A stretch of DNA of 64,000 nucleotides from NCBI RefSeq assembly GCF_900109705.1, contig NZ_FOAI01000013.1, positions 35,491 through 99,490 of the forward strand. Reading direction: 5' to 3'. Source of the DNA: Roseivivax marinus (GTDB taxonomy: Bacteria > Pseudomonadota > Alphaproteobacteria > Rhodobacterales > Rhodobacteraceae). Position 1 is the first letter of the stretch. Each line of letters begins with the position of its first letter. Below, piece by piece: positions 9,008 to 19,365 of this stretch. The notes under the pieces were generated by a model. That model saw nothing but the letters and a program-made list of their open reading frames with translations, was not told the origin of the DNA and made no database searches. The position numbers were made by a program, and so were the translations under genes.

Positions 9008-9784
9008 TCAGCGCCCCTCGTAACGCGGCGGACGTTTTTCGAGAAAGGCGACCACGCCCTCGCGGAAGTCGCGGGTCTGGCCGCACTCGCCCTGCAGCCT
9101 GGCCTCGACGGCCAATTGCTCTTCGAGGGTGTTGCCGAAAGAGGTGCGCATGGCCTCCTTCACCCGCTTGAAAGCCTCCGTCGGGCCGGTGGCGAGGTGC
9201 TGAGCGCGGGCCTGCCAGCCGGTTTCGAACTCGGCGTCCGGCAGCGCCTCCCAGATCATGCCCCAGCGCTCGGCCTGCGCCGCGGTGATCTTGTCGGCGA
9301 AAAGCGCCGCGCCCATGGCCTTGGCTAGCCCCACCTGCCGCGGCAGCAGCCATGTTCCGCCCGCATCGGGGATCAGGCCGATCCGGGTGAAGGCCTGGCT
9401 GAACGCCGCGCTCTCGGTCGCGATCACAACGTCGGCGCACAGCGCGAGGTTTGCCCCGGCCCCTGCCGCCGCACCGTTCACCGCCGCGATGGTCGGCACC
9501 GGGCAGTCGGCGATGGCCATGAGCATCGGCACGTATTCGTCGCGCAGGGTGCGCTCGAGGTCGAGCGAGGCCGCGTTGCCTCCGTCGCCCAGGTCCTGCC
9601 CCGAGCAGAACGCCCGCCCCGTGCCGGTCAGCACCACCACGCGCGCCTCGCGCGCGCCTCGGGTCACCGCGTCGGTGATCTCGGCCCGCATCCGGGTGTT
9701 GAGCGCGTTCATCACGTCCGGCCGGTTCAGGCGGACCACGGCGACGCCGTCGGTGACCTCGTAGGCGATGGTATCGTACTGCAT
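9008..9784 (-). CDS. Enoyl-CoA hydratase/isomerase family protein, PaaG-like
   Basis: A 258-residue crotonase-fold enzyme. Residues around 55-70 (GTGRAFCSGQDLGDGG) and around 105-115 (GAAAGAGANLALCAD) form the CoA/oxyanion-hole region. The segment FSQAFTRIGLIPDAGGTWLLPR strongly recalls PaaG, the ring-1,2-epoxyphenylacetyl-CoA isomerase of phenylacetate breakdown. No other paa genes are nearby, so the substrate could equally be a fatty enoyl-CoA. The ATG at 9784 begins MQYDTIAYEVTDGVAVV, a normal crotonase start; the open frame upstream of it is an overlap with ccmH. Confidence 0.85.
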   Translation of the reverse strand: MQYDTIAYEVTDGVAVVRLNRPDVMNALNTRMRAEITDAVTRGAREARVVVLTGTGRAFCSGQDLGDGGNAASLDLERTLRDEYVPMLMAIADCPVPTIAAVNGAAAGAGANLALCADVVIATESAAFSQAFTRIGLIPDAGGTWLLPRQVGLAKAMGAALFADKITAAQAERWGMIWEALPDAEFETGWQARAQHLATGPTEAFKRVKEAMRTSFGNTLEEQLAVEARLQGECGQTRDFREGVVAFLEKRPPRYEGR

Positions 9785-9891
9785 GGCGTGGCCCCCTCCC
9801 GGCATGTGGCGCGTGTCGGGAGGCATCAAACACCGCCGTCGGCGGCGCGCCAAGCTCAACGCGGCGTCATGGCCCCGGCCAACATGCCACG

Positions 9892-10368
9892 TCAGTCGCG
9901 CAGGAGTTCCCGCAGGCGCGCCTGTTCCTCGGGCGACAGTCCCTCGTCGCGCTCGGGCGCCGTGGCCCGCCCCCGCAGGTAGACGGCACCGGTCCCGAGC
10001 GCCAGGAGCAGCATGATCGGCCCCGCAGCCCAGAGCAGCCAGTTCCAGCCAGCGGTAGTGGGCTGCAAGAGGACGAACTCGCCGTAGCGGTCGACGATGA
10101 AGTCGACCACTTCCTCGTCGCTGTCGCCCTCGGTCAGACGGTCGCGCACGAGGATCCTCAGATCGCGGGCCAGCGACGCGTTGGACTCGTCGATGCTCTC
10201 GTTCTGACAGACGAGACACCGCAGGCCTTCCGAGATCTCCCGCGCTCGCGACTCGAGGCCGGGATCGTCGAGCATCTCGTCCGGCTGCACGGCGAGCAGC
10301 GGTACAGGTGCGGTCAGAACCGCAAACGCGATCATGGCCGCACGCATGACGTGGCGCACCCGGCTCAT
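9892..10368 (-). CDS. ccmH: Cytochrome c maturation protein CcmH
   Basis: A 158-residue CcmH/CycL. It has an N-terminal signal/anchor, the thioredox-active LRCLVCQNESIDESNA motif near residue 48 (CxxC that reduces apocytochrome c haem-binding cysteines), and a C-terminal membrane helix near residue 105. It acts in the periplasm with CcmF during covalent haem attachment. Its start overlaps the ccmF stop codon (ATGA at 10365-10368), showing translational coupling. CcmE is encoded 18 kb away at 28367 instead of in the same operon. Confidence 0.95.
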   Translation of the reverse strand: MSRVRHVMRAAMIAFAVLTAPVPLLAVQPDEMLDDPGLESRAREISEGLRCLVCQNESIDESNASLARDLRILVRDRLTEGDSDEEVVDFIVDRYGEFVLLQPTTAGWNWLLWAAGPIMLLLALGTGAVYLRGRATAPERDEGLSPEEQARLRELLRD

Positions 10369-12329
10369 TCCGCGGGCACCGGCTGGGCCGGCGTGCGGCT
10401 TGCCCCCGTGGCGACCCGGAAGCGGCGGTCCGACAGCGACAGCCCGCCGCCCAAGGCCATGATGATGCAGCCGGCCCAGATCCAGTTGGCCAGCGGCTTG
10501 ATGTAGGTCCGCACGACCCAGCCGCCGTCCGTCTGCGCGTCCCCGATCACCACGTAGAGGTCGCGCAGGAAGCGGTAGTCGATGGCGGCCTCGGTGGTGG
10601 GCATCCCGGCGACGGGGTAGTTGCGCTTCTCGGGATGCATCGTGGCGATCTGCTCGCCGTTCCGGCGGACCACCACCTCGCCCACTATCGAGATGTAGTT
10701 CGGACCGCGCAGACGCTCGACATCGGTGAGTGTCAGTTCGAAGCCGCCGACTTCGAAGCTCTCACCGATATTGGCGACACGAATATCCTCCTGCTGCCAC
10801 GCGGTCAGGCCCGCGACGCCCAGCATGGTGATGCCGAGCCCCGCATGTGCGACGGCCTTGCCCCACTCGGCCCGCGGCAAGCGGAAGAGACGCTTCAGGT
10901 CCCGGCTCTTGCCCGTGCGGGAGATCAAGTCGGTCACGGCGCCTGCGACCAGCCAGGCGCCGAGGAAGACACCCACGGGGCCCAGCATGCTGCGCCCGGT
11001 CTGCATCGCCCAGACGAGACCCGCGAGCGCGAAGGCCAGGACCAGCGCCGGCACCAGCGACTTGAGCGCCCGGCCCGCCCGTCCGCGCTTCCACGACATC
11101 ATCGCCCCGACCGGCAGGATCAGCCCGAGGATCAGCATGAACGGCGTGAACGCCATGTCGAAGAACGGCGGACCGACCGACAGCTTCCGGTCGAAGAACA
11201 TCTCGGCCACGAGCGGCCACATGGTGCCCACGAAGACCACGAAGGACGACACCGCCAGCAGGATATTGTTGGCGACGAGCGCGGATTCGCGGCTGACCAC
11301 GCCGAACACGCCCTTCGCCTGCATCGCGCCGGCCCGCGCGGCAAAGAGCGTCAGCGCCCCGCCGGTGAACACCACGAGGATCATCAGGATGAACACGCCG
11401 CGTTCGGGGTCGTTGGCGAAGGCGTGCACGCTGGTCAGCAGGCCAGAGCGGACGATGAACGTCCCGATGAGCGAGAAGCCGAAGGCGAGGATGGCAAGCA
11501 GGATCGTCCATGCCTTCAGCGCCTCGCGCTTCTCGACCACGATGGCCGAGTGCAAAAGCGCGGCGGCGAAGAGCCACGGCATGAAGGACGCGTTCTCCAC
11601 CGGGTCCCAGAACCAGAAGCCGCCCCAGCCGAGCTCGTAGTAGGCCCACCAGGAGCCGAGGCCGATGCCGATGGTCAGGAACGCCCAGGACGCCAGCGTC
11701 CACGGCCGCACCCAGCGGCCCCAGGCGGCGTCCACGCGGCCCTCGATCAGTGCGGCCACGGCAAACGAGAAGCAGATCGAGAGCCCGACGTAGCCGAGGT
11801 AGAGAAACGGCGGGTGGAAGGCGAGGCCCGGGTCCTGCAGCAGCGGGTTCAGGTCCTGCCCGTCGAAGGGCGGTGTCGCGAGGCGTGCGAACGGGTTCGA
11901 CGTGAACAATATGAAGGCGAAGAACGCCACCGCGATGGACGACTGCACCGCGAGAACCCGCGACCGCAGCGTCGGCGGAAGATTGGTGCCGAACCACGCC
12001 GCCATCGCGCCGAACAGAGTGAGAATCAGAACCCACAGCAGCATCGAGCCCTCGTGGTTCCCCCATGTGCCGGTGATCTTGTAGAGCAGCGGCTTGGCCG
12101 AGTGCGAGTTCGCGACCACCACCGCCAGCGAGAAGTCCGACGTCACGAAGGCATGGACGAGCGCGGCGAAGGCCGTCGCGGTCAGCAGGAACTGCGCCGT
12201 GGCGGCGGGCTCGGCGACGGCCATCCAGCCGGGCCAGCGTTTGTGCGCGCCGACGAGCGGCACGACCGCCTGCACGATGGCGACGAGGAACGCGAGGATG
12301 AGGGCGAAGTGGCCGAGCTCTGTAATCAT
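10365..12329 (-). CDS. ccmF: Haem lyase CcmF (cytochrome c maturation)
   Basis: A 654-residue polytopic inner-membrane protein. The tryptophan-rich WWD haem-handling motif is visible as GWGGFWFWDPVENASFMPW near residue 220, with conserved His residues in the flanking periplasmic loops. CcmF accepts haem from CcmE and ligates it to CxxCH motifs of apocytochromes. The ATG at 12329 gives MITELGHFALILAFL, the usual CcmF N-terminus; an in-frame ATG 20 codons upstream is rejected. ccmH follows with a 4-nt overlap. Confidence 0.97.
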   Translation of the reverse strand: MITELGHFALILAFLVAIVQAVVPLVGAHKRWPGWMAVAEPAATAQFLLTATAFAALVHAFVTSDFSLAVVVANSHSAKPLLYKITGTWGNHEGSMLLWVLILTLFGAMAAWFGTNLPPTLRSRVLAVQSSIAVAFFAFILFTSNPFARLATPPFDGQDLNPLLQDPGLAFHPPFLYLGYVGLSICFSFAVAALIEGRVDAAWGRWVRPWTLASWAFLTIGIGLGSWWAYYELGWGGFWFWDPVENASFMPWLFAAALLHSAIVVEKREALKAWTILLAILAFGFSLIGTFIVRSGLLTSVHAFANDPERGVFILMILVVFTGGALTLFAARAGAMQAKGVFGVVSRESALVANNILLAVSSFVVFVGTMWPLVAEMFFDRKLSVGPPFFDMAFTPFMLILGLILPVGAMMSWKRGRAGRALKSLVPALVLAFALAGLVWAMQTGRSMLGPVGVFLGAWLVAGAVTDLISRTGKSRDLKRLFRLPRAEWGKAVAHAGLGITMLGVAGLTAWQQEDIRVANIGESFEVGGFELTLTDVERLRGPNYISIVGEVVVRRNGEQIATMHPEKRNYPVAGMPTTEAAIDYRFLRDLYVVIGDAQTDGGWVVRTYIKPLANWIWAGCIIMALGGGLSLSDRRFRVATGASRTPAQPVPAE

Positions 12330-12441
12330 GCCGCGACTATAGAAGTGCGCGGGCCCCGCGTCCAAGCCCTGCCAGCGCCGACTCGTCACAATGTCGCGGG
12401 TGGTCGGACCGAGGGGGCGTTCGTGAAGGACGCAGGCCGCC

Positions 12442-12470
12442 CCCGCCCGCCCCGGACACGGGCGGGCGGG
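12442..12470 (-). terminator. Strong GC hairpin after the holin gene
   Basis: A perfect 11-bp stem, CCCGCCCGCCC/GGGCGGGCGGG, with a 7-nt loop. It starts 16 bases beyond the holin stop codon on the minus strand. There is no U-tract, so it may be a Rho-dependent end or an mRNA-stabilising hairpin rather than a classical terminator. Confidence 0.5.
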
Positions 12471-12485
12471 AGAGGTATCGCTCCG

Positions 12486-13073
12486 TCAGCCGCTGCGCCG
12501 CCACTCCACCAGCGCGGCGTTCTCTTCTTCGGTCGTCGTGGACCCGAACACCGCCATCTCGCGCGGCGGGGCAACCGGCTCCTCGGCTGCAGTCTCTGGC
12601 ACTTTGCCACGCAGGGCCTCGATGTCGCGCAGCCGGGCGGCGACCTCGGGCGCCGCGGCCATGGTCGCCGCGATCTCGCGCCGGAAATCCTGCCCTTTCG
12701 CTTGGTGCCGCGCCCCGAAATAGAAGCTCACGACGGCGCCGAGCAGCCACCAGAGCGGTTCCGGCACCAGCGCGATGCCGGTCATGCGCGCCGCGAACCA
12801 GGTCGGATCGATCATCGCCGCGACGAAAAGCGCGAGGGTCCCGAGCGCCATCGCCGGACGCGGCAGCCGGTTCAGCCCGTCGATGCAACGGTCGAACCAC
12901 GACCGGCGCCCTTGCGCGAATTCCTGCGCCATCTGCGCCAGCGCGGCGCCCTGCGCCTGGGCCTCGCGCCCCGCCTGCGCCTCGGCGTTCACGCGGAAGA
13001 CCTCGGCGGTTTCGGCCACCACGTTCCGCCCCGACCCGAAGACAAGGCCCAGCGCCCGTTCGATCAGCCCCAT
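12486..13073 (-). CDS. Holin family protein (3TM-type), putative GTA/phage lysis holin
   Basis: A 195-residue protein. It has an N-terminal amphipathic Ala/Gln-rich region (about residues 20-55), hydrophobic segments at about 73-88 and 105-120, and a charged C-terminal tail with REIAATMAAAPEVAARLRDIEALRG. This matches the holin family found beside GH108 endolysins in Rhodobacterales (family knowledge). In R. capsulatus such a pair releases gene transfer agent particles by lysing producing cells. The start overlaps the 3' end of the endolysin gene by 10 bases. No other phage or GTA structural genes are in the window. Being a GTA lysis holin rather than a prophage remnant is inferred from the isolated pair. 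Confidence 0.8.
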   Translation of the reverse strand: MGLIERALGLVFGSGRNVVAETAEVFRVNAEAQAGREAQAQGAALAQMAQEFAQGRRSWFDRCIDGLNRLPRPAMALGTLALFVAAMIDPTWFAARMTGIALVPEPLWWLLGAVVSFYFGARHQAKGQDFRREIAATMAAAPEVAARLRDIEALRGKVPETAAEEPVAPPREMAVFGSTTTEEENAALVEWRRSG

Positions 13074-13681
13074 GACGCCACCCGCGCGCGGAACTGCGCG
13101 TCCGTCAGGTGATAGCGGGGAGCGATGAACTCTTCCGCCCGTCGGATCCATCCGCCCTTGCCGCCGGCGCGGGTGCGGGCGTACTTGCGCGACGCGGCAC
13201 GGCGATCGGCCAGCGCGAAGTAGTAGTTGCGCCGCGCGATGCCGTAGGCGTCGGTGAGGTGATCCGGCGCGGCGCGCTGCGCGGCGTCGGCCGCACCAAC
13301 GGTCTGCGGTCCGATCAGGCCATCCACCGCGACCTCCCATCCCATCCGCCGCAGCAGCCGCTGAAGGATTTTCACCGCGTTCGTGCCCGCGTTCACGTAC
13401 ATGTCGAAGACCGTCGCCTGAAGCGGCTCGGGCAACGCCGCGATCCGCGGCCGGGCAAAGTAATGGGTGAGGAAGATCTCGACAGCCTGATCCCGGGTAA
13501 GGCGCTTCACATCCGTGCGCGTGACACGGCCATCTCCGTCGAGATCGATGCCGAGGCGCGTCATCGTGCCGATGGTCACCCCGAAATTCGTCGCTCCGCC
13601 GGGATCGTCGGGATCGTCCACGTATCCGCCCTCTCGGGCCACGATCTCCTTAGCGATCGCTCGTACGTCCGGTCCAGCCAT
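13064..13681 (-). CDS. GH108-family endolysin (N-acetylmuramidase) with EF-hand-like loop
   Basis: A 205-residue glycoside hydrolase of family 108. The catalytic Glu17 lies in the family motif AREGGYVDDPDDPGGATNFG. The C-terminal peptidoglycan-binding half contains VDGLIGPQT. An EF-hand-like calcium loop (D46, D48, D50, D57 in IDLDGDGRVTRTD) is inserted after the motif. It lacks a signal peptide, so it needs the holin to reach the wall. The start at 13681 is backed by GGAGG; a further in-frame ATG six codons upstream is not. The gene matches the lysis partner of R. capsulatus GTA in type and order. Confidence 0.9.
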   Translation of the reverse strand: MAGPDVRAIAKEIVAREGGYVDDPDDPGGATNFGVTIGTMTRLGIDLDGDGRVTRTDVKRLTRDQAVEIFLTHYFARPRIAALPEPLQATVFDMYVNAGTNAVKILQRLLRRMGWEVAVDGLIGPQTVGAADAAQRAAPDHLTDAYGIARRNYYFALADRRAASRKYARTRAGGKGGWIRRAEEFIAPRYHLTDAQFRARVASWG

Positions 13682-13768
13682 CCGTTGCCTCCGTATCACC
13701 GTGATGAACGGTCTCGGGATAGGCGACGAAGTGCTAAGGTCGCCACTGCGCCCCGCGCGTTGCGGTCC

Positions 13769-15355
<1,587 letters not shown>

Positions 15356-15463
15356 GGTCTTGCTCCGTCGATTGGTCGTGCCCCCGCCGCGGGCCGGTCT
15401 TGGTTGCGGCGCGCGGACTGCGCGCCATGTCTCGGGCGGACGCCAACCGGGCGCCCGCGAAAG

Positions 15464-16141
15464 TCAGGGGGCCCAGTGCACCTCGGCGCCATCGAGGATC
15501 GCGTTCACCGGCGCCTCCTCGCGGCTCTTGCCCTTGGCGCTCTCCAGCGCCGCGCGCTTCTCGTCGCCGAATATCAGGACATGCTTGGACAGCGCCCCGT
15601 CGAGCACGGGTGCGGTCAGCGTCACCCGCGGTTCATCGGCGCCCGGCGCGCGCATCGGCATCAGGATCGGTGCATTCCGCGACAGCGCAGCCTCGAGATT
15701 GTCGGCGCCGGGAAAGAGCGACGCCGTGTGCATGTCGGACCCCATGCCCAGAAGCACGATGGACAGCGGCAGGTTCGGGCGAATGTGCTCGGCCAGTTCG
15801 TCCAGGCGTTCCTCGGGGTCCTGGCAGGGCAGGAACATCGGCAGCAGCCGGGCCGCCTCGGCCTTGCCCACCAGCAGCCGCTCGCGCAGCAGCCGGGTGT
15901 TCGAGCGGTCGTGATCCTCGGGCACCCAGCGCTCGTCTGTCAGCATCACGTCGACCCGGTCCCAGTCGAGTTCCACCTCGCAGAGATCGTCGAAGATCGG
16001 CCCCGGCGACGTGCCGCCCGGCACCGCCATCGTCACCCGCTCGGCCCGCGCCAGCGCGCCGCGCAGCTCGCCCGCGATGCGGTTGGCGAGCGCGATGCTC
16101 AGCATCTCGCGGTCGGCATACTCGTTGAAATGGTAGGACAT
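15464..16141 (-). CDS. pgl: 6-phosphogluconolactonase
   Basis: A 225-residue DevB/SOL-type lactonase that hydrolyses 6-phosphogluconolactone made by Zwf. Typical motifs are VPGGTSPGPIFDDL near residue 44, MLTDERWVPEDHDRSN near residue 73, and LLGMGSDMHTASLFPGAD near residue 130. The start at 16141 begins MSYHFNEYADRE and lies 8 bases after the zwf stop codon, consistent with one mRNA. Confidence 0.95.
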   Translation of the reverse strand: MSYHFNEYADREMLSIALANRIAGELRGALARAERVTMAVPGGTSPGPIFDDLCEVELDWDRVDVMLTDERWVPEDHDRSNTRLLRERLLVGKAEAARLLPMFLPCQDPEERLDELAEHIRPNLPLSIVLLGMGSDMHTASLFPGADNLEAALSRNAPILMPMRAPGADEPRVTLTAPVLDGALSKHVLIFGDEKRAALESAKGKSREEAPVNAILDGAEVHWAP

Positions 16142-16149
16142 GCTTTCCC

Positions 16150-17604
16150 TCAGGCCTTGATGTCGCGCCAGCGGCGCCCGTCTCGGTGCATCAGCATCAA
16201 CGCATCCTCCGGCCCGGACGATCCCGGGTCGTAAGGCTTGGGCACTTCTCCGCGCCGTTCCCAGCCGTCGATAATGGGATCGGTCCAGGCCCAGGCCGCC
16301 TCTACCTCGTCGCCGCGCATGAACAGCGTCTGGTTGCCCCGGATCACGTCCATGATGAGCCGCTCGTAGGCGTCCGGCATCTCGGCCCCGTCGGGCCCCA
16401 GCGCATCGGCGAACGTCATGTCCAGAGGCACGTCCAGAAGGCGCATGCCCCCCGGCCCCGGTTCCTTGATGGTGACGTCCAGCGTCATCCCCTCGTTCGG
16501 CTGAAGGCGGATCACAAGCACGTTGCGGTGCCGCCCGGCCTCGGCCCCGAAGATCGAGTGGGGCGCATCCTTGAACGTGACCACGATCTCCGAGGTCCGG
16601 CCCCGCAGCATCTTGCCGGTGCGCAGGTAGAACGGCGTGCCCGCCCAGCGCCAGTTCGAGATCGCCGCTCGCAGCGCCACGAAGCTCTCGGTGCGCGAGC
16701 GCGGGTTCTCCACGTGCGCGCGGTAGCCCGGCTGCTTGTCGTCGGCGTCGTACTGGCCGCGGACGATATGGTGCGGTTCGACCGGATCGAGCGCGCGGAT
16801 CACCTTGAGCTTTTCGTCGCGCACGGCGTCGGGCTCGAACCGCGCGGGCGGCTCCATGGCGATCAGGCACAAAAGCTGCATCAGGTGGTTCTGCACCATG
16901 TCCCGCATGGCGCCAGATTCGTCGTAATAGCCGCCGCGCCCGCCGACCCCAACGGTCTCGGCCACGGTGATCTGGATGTGGTCCACGAACTGCGCGTTCC
17001 AGAGCGGCTCGAACAGGACGTTGCCGAAGCGCACGGCCATCAGGTTCTGCACCGTCTCCTTCCCGAGGTAGTGGTCGATCCGGTAGATCTGCGTCTCGTC
17101 GAAATACTGCGCCAGTTCGCGGTTGAGCGCGCGTGCGCTCTCGAGGTCGTGGCCGAAGGGCTTCTCTACCACGATCCGGCTCTCGGGAGAGGCCAGCCCG
17201 AACTTGCGCAGCCGCTCGGCGAGATCACCAAAGAGGCCCGGCCCGACCGAGAAGTAGAAGGCGCGCACGTTCTCGTCGCGCAGGCGCCCGCGCAGGGCTT
17301 CCCAGCCGCTGTCGCCCTTGGCGTCCACGGCCTCGTAGGCCACGCGTTCCAGAAAGGCATCCACCTGCCCCGGCTCGCGCGGGGTGCCGCCGCCGAATTC
17401 CTCGATCGCCTCGCGCACGAGATCGCGGAAGCCGGTGTCGTCCATCTCGGAGCGCGCGGCGCCGACGATCTGCGCCTCGGCGGGCATCTGGCCCGCGCAG
17501 AACCGGCGGAAGAGGCCGGGCAGGATCTTGCGCCGGGCCAGGTCGCCGGTGGCGCCGAAGATCACGAGGTCGAAGCTCTCGACGGGAATGACGCGCGAAA
17601 CCAT
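16150..17604 (-). CDS. zwf: Glucose-6-phosphate 1-dehydrogenase
   Basis: A 484-residue NAD(P)-dependent G6PDH, the entry enzyme of the pentose phosphate and Entner-Doudoroff pathways. It has the coenzyme-binding IFGATGDLARRKILP near residue 13, VVEKPFGHDLESA near residue 145, and the active-site signature RIDHYLGKE near residue 173. The ATG at 17604 has GGAG upstream and gives a normal N-terminus; an in-frame start 41 codons earlier would add low-complexity sequence. It is the first gene of zwf-pgl-pgi and divergent from the nucleoside hydrolase. Confidence 0.97.
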   Translation of the reverse strand: MVSRVIPVESFDLVIFGATGDLARRKILPGLFRRFCAGQMPAEAQIVGAARSEMDDTGFRDLVREAIEEFGGGTPREPGQVDAFLERVAYEAVDAKGDSGWEALRGRLRDENVRAFYFSVGPGLFGDLAERLRKFGLASPESRIVVEKPFGHDLESARALNRELAQYFDETQIYRIDHYLGKETVQNLMAVRFGNVLFEPLWNAQFVDHIQITVAETVGVGGRGGYYDESGAMRDMVQNHLMQLLCLIAMEPPARFEPDAVRDEKLKVIRALDPVEPHHIVRGQYDADDKQPGYRAHVENPRSRTESFVALRAAISNWRWAGTPFYLRTGKMLRGRTSEIVVTFKDAPHSIFGAEAGRHRNVLVIRLQPNEGMTLDVTIKEPGPGGMRLLDVPLDMTFADALGPDGAEMPDAYERLIMDVIRGNQTLFMRGDEVEAAWAWTDPIIDGWERRGEVPKPYDPGSSGPEDALMLMHRDGRRWRDIKA

Positions 17605-17883
17605 GGACGTCTCCGTAATGCCTTTTGCGGATGCCGCCTCTGCGGGCGGGCCGGTCCGATCCCTGTTCCTGCGCCCGTTAGCGGTAACGGGCGCTCTCGC
17701 CGGATCGTTAGACGAGCCGCGCGGCAAAGTCTAACACTCGTCGCCGGTCCGGCAACGCGCGAGACGGAAAACCCGCGATCCGTGGACCGCGCGGCACAGC
17801 GTCGGCCCGCCGAGCCGCTCCGTGGTCTCTTGCAGGAACGCGCGCCCCGTGCGACGCGGAAGCACGCAGTCCGGAGTTCCGCC

Positions 17884-18825
17884 ATGCCCCCGCGCAAGAT
17901 CATCATCGACACCGATCCCGGACAGGACGACGCCGTGGCGATCCTGCTGGCGCTCGCGTCCCCGGAGGACATCGAGGTCGCCGCGATCACCGCCGTCGCC
18001 GGAAACGTGCCGCTGGAACTGACCGTCAGGAACGCCCGCATCGTCTGCGAACTGGCGGGCCGCACCGACGTGCCGGTCCATGCCGGCTGCGACCGGCCGC
18101 TGGAACGCGCCCCGGTGACCGCCGAGCATGTCCACGGCAAGACCGGCCTCGACGGTCCCGACCTGCCCGATCCGACCATGCCGATTGCCGAGGGGCACGG
18201 CGTGGACGCCATCATCGACATCGTCCGCCGCGAACCGGCGGGCACGGTGACGCTCTGCCCGCTCGGGCCGCTCACCAACGTGGCCCGGGCGCTGGAGAAA
18301 GCCCCCGACATCGCCGGACGCCTGAAGGAGATCGTGCTGATGGGCGGCGCCTATTTCGAGGTCGGCAACATCACTCCCACGGCAGAGTTCAACATCTATG
18401 CCGATCCCCACGCCGCCGCGCGCGTCTTTGCCTGTGGTGCCAAGATTACCGTCATGCCGCTCGACGTGACGCACAAGGCGCTGGTCACCAAGACGCGCAA
18501 CGACGCGTTCCGCGCGCTCGGCACGCCGGTGGGCGTCGCAGTCGCCGAGATGACCGATTTCTTCGAGCGGTTCGACAAGGAGAAGTACGGCTCGCTCGGC
18601 GCGCCGCTGCACGACCCTTGCGTGACCGCCTACCTGATCGACCCGGAGATTTTCTCGGGCCGCTTCGTCAACGTCGAGATCGAGACGGTGTCGGAGCTGT
18701 GCATGGGAATGACCGTCGCCGACTGGTGGGGGGTGTCGGGCCGCGCGCCCAACGCCACCTTCATGGGCGACCTCGACGCCGACCGTTTCTTCTCGCTGCT
18801 GACCGAGCGCCTCGCGCGCCTCTGA
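17884..18825 (+). CDS. Inosine/uridine-preferring nucleoside hydrolase
   Basis: A 313-residue nucleoside N-ribohydrolase that cleaves ribonucleosides to free base and ribose for salvage. The calcium/ribose-binding signature DTDPGQDDA lies at residues 9-17, a second cluster NITPTAEFNIYADPHAA near residue 160, and the C-terminal HDPCVTAYLIDP near residue 240. The start at 17884 gives MPPRKIIIDTDPG, as expected. A GNAT acetyltransferase follows 77 bases later in the same direction. Substrate preference within the family cannot be read from sequence. Confidence 0.93.
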   Translation: MPPRKIIIDTDPGQDDAVAILLALASPEDIEVAAITAVAGNVPLELTVRNARIVCELAGRTDVPVHAGCDRPLERAPVTAEHVHGKTGLDGPDLPDPTMPIAEGHGVDAIIDIVRREPAGTVTLCPLGPLTNVARALEKAPDIAGRLKEIVLMGGAYFEVGNITPTAEFNIYADPHAAARVFACGAKITVMPLDVTHKALVTKTRNDAFRALGTPVGVAVAEMTDFFERFDKEKYGSLGAPLHDPCVTAYLIDPEIFSGRFVNVEIETVSELCMGMTVADWWGVSGRAPNATFMGDLDADRFFSLLTERLARL

Positions 18826-18855
18826 TCGCCGCGCCCGCCCGAAGGGAGATTGCCC

Positions 18856-18903
18856 ATGACCATCGCCGTCCGCCCCCTCCGGCCCGCCCCGGGGAGCCTG
18901 TGA
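18856..18903 (+). CDS. 15-codon upstream ORF coupled to the acetyltransferase
   Basis: A 15-residue open frame (MTIAVRPLRPAPGSL) with a clear ribosome site, AAGGGAG, six bases upstream. Its TGA overlaps the ATG of the acetyltransferase (TGATG at 18901-18905). It may be a leader peptide for translational coupling. Alternatively it is the original N-terminus of the acetyltransferase separated by a frameshift in the C/G run near 18885-18897, since GNAT proteins often begin with similar sequence. Confidence 0.4.
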   Translation: MTIAVRPLRPAPGSL

Positions 18904-19352
18904 TGAAATCGCTGCACCTTGCCGGCATCGACGATGCCGAGAAACTGTTGCTGCTGGTCGCCGCGTTCCACGCCGAGCAGGGATTTGGCACAGACGAAGA
19001 CCACCAGCGGGCCGCGCTTGCGCCGCTGCTCGAGGGCTCGCCTCACGGCGCGGTCTGGCTGATCGGCCCGCGCAAGGCGCCCGTGGGCTACGTCGTGGTG
19101 ACGTTCGGATGGTCGGTCGAGTTCGGCGGCCTCGATGCGATCGTGGACGAGATCTACGTCCGCCGCGCCGTTCGGGGCCGCGGCATGGGGGGCGATGCGC
19201 TCGACGGCATCGCCAAGGCGCTGCGGGAAGCGGGCGTAAGGGCGCTGCACCTCGAGGTGGACAGGTCCGAGGAGCGCACGATCGGGTTCTACGAGCGCGC
19301 CCGCTTCAAGGTCCGCGACAGCTACGCCCTGATGTCGCGGGTGCTGAACTAA
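18903..19352 (+). CDS. GNAT-family N-acetyltransferase
   Basis: A 149-residue single-domain acetyltransferase. The acetyl-CoA pyrophosphate-binding loop is RRAVRGRGMGGDAL near residue 85, and the C-terminal part has LHLEVDRSEERTIGFYERARFKVRDSYALM, the usual beta-bulge region. The acceptor substrate is unknown. It follows the nucleoside hydrolase in the same direction and is convergent with the CBS-domain gene. Its ATG overlaps the stop of a 15-codon open frame that has the better ribosome site, so its translation may depend on coupling. Confidence 0.85.
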   Translation: MKSLHLAGIDDAEKLLLLVAAFHAEQGFGTDEDHQRAALAPLLEGSPHGAVWLIGPRKAPVGYVVVTFGWSVEFGGLDAIVDEIYVRRAVRGRGMGGDALDGIAKALREAGVRALHLEVDRSEERTIGFYERARFKVRDSYALMSRVLN

Positions 19353-19365
19353 GCCTGCCCTGCGG

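Noticed and set aside
9833..9845. Short CCGCC/GGCGG palindrome downstream of ccmH
   Set aside because: Only a 5-bp stem with a 3-base loop and no T-tract; too weak to call a terminator.
10635..13112. 825-codon plus-strand open frame
   Set aside because: Antisense to ccmF and the holin gene. No ribosome site and no recognisable domain.
12486..13681. Holin and endolysin as part of a resident prophage
   Set aside because: No integrase, terminase, capsid or tail genes lie on either side; both neighbours are housekeeping genes.
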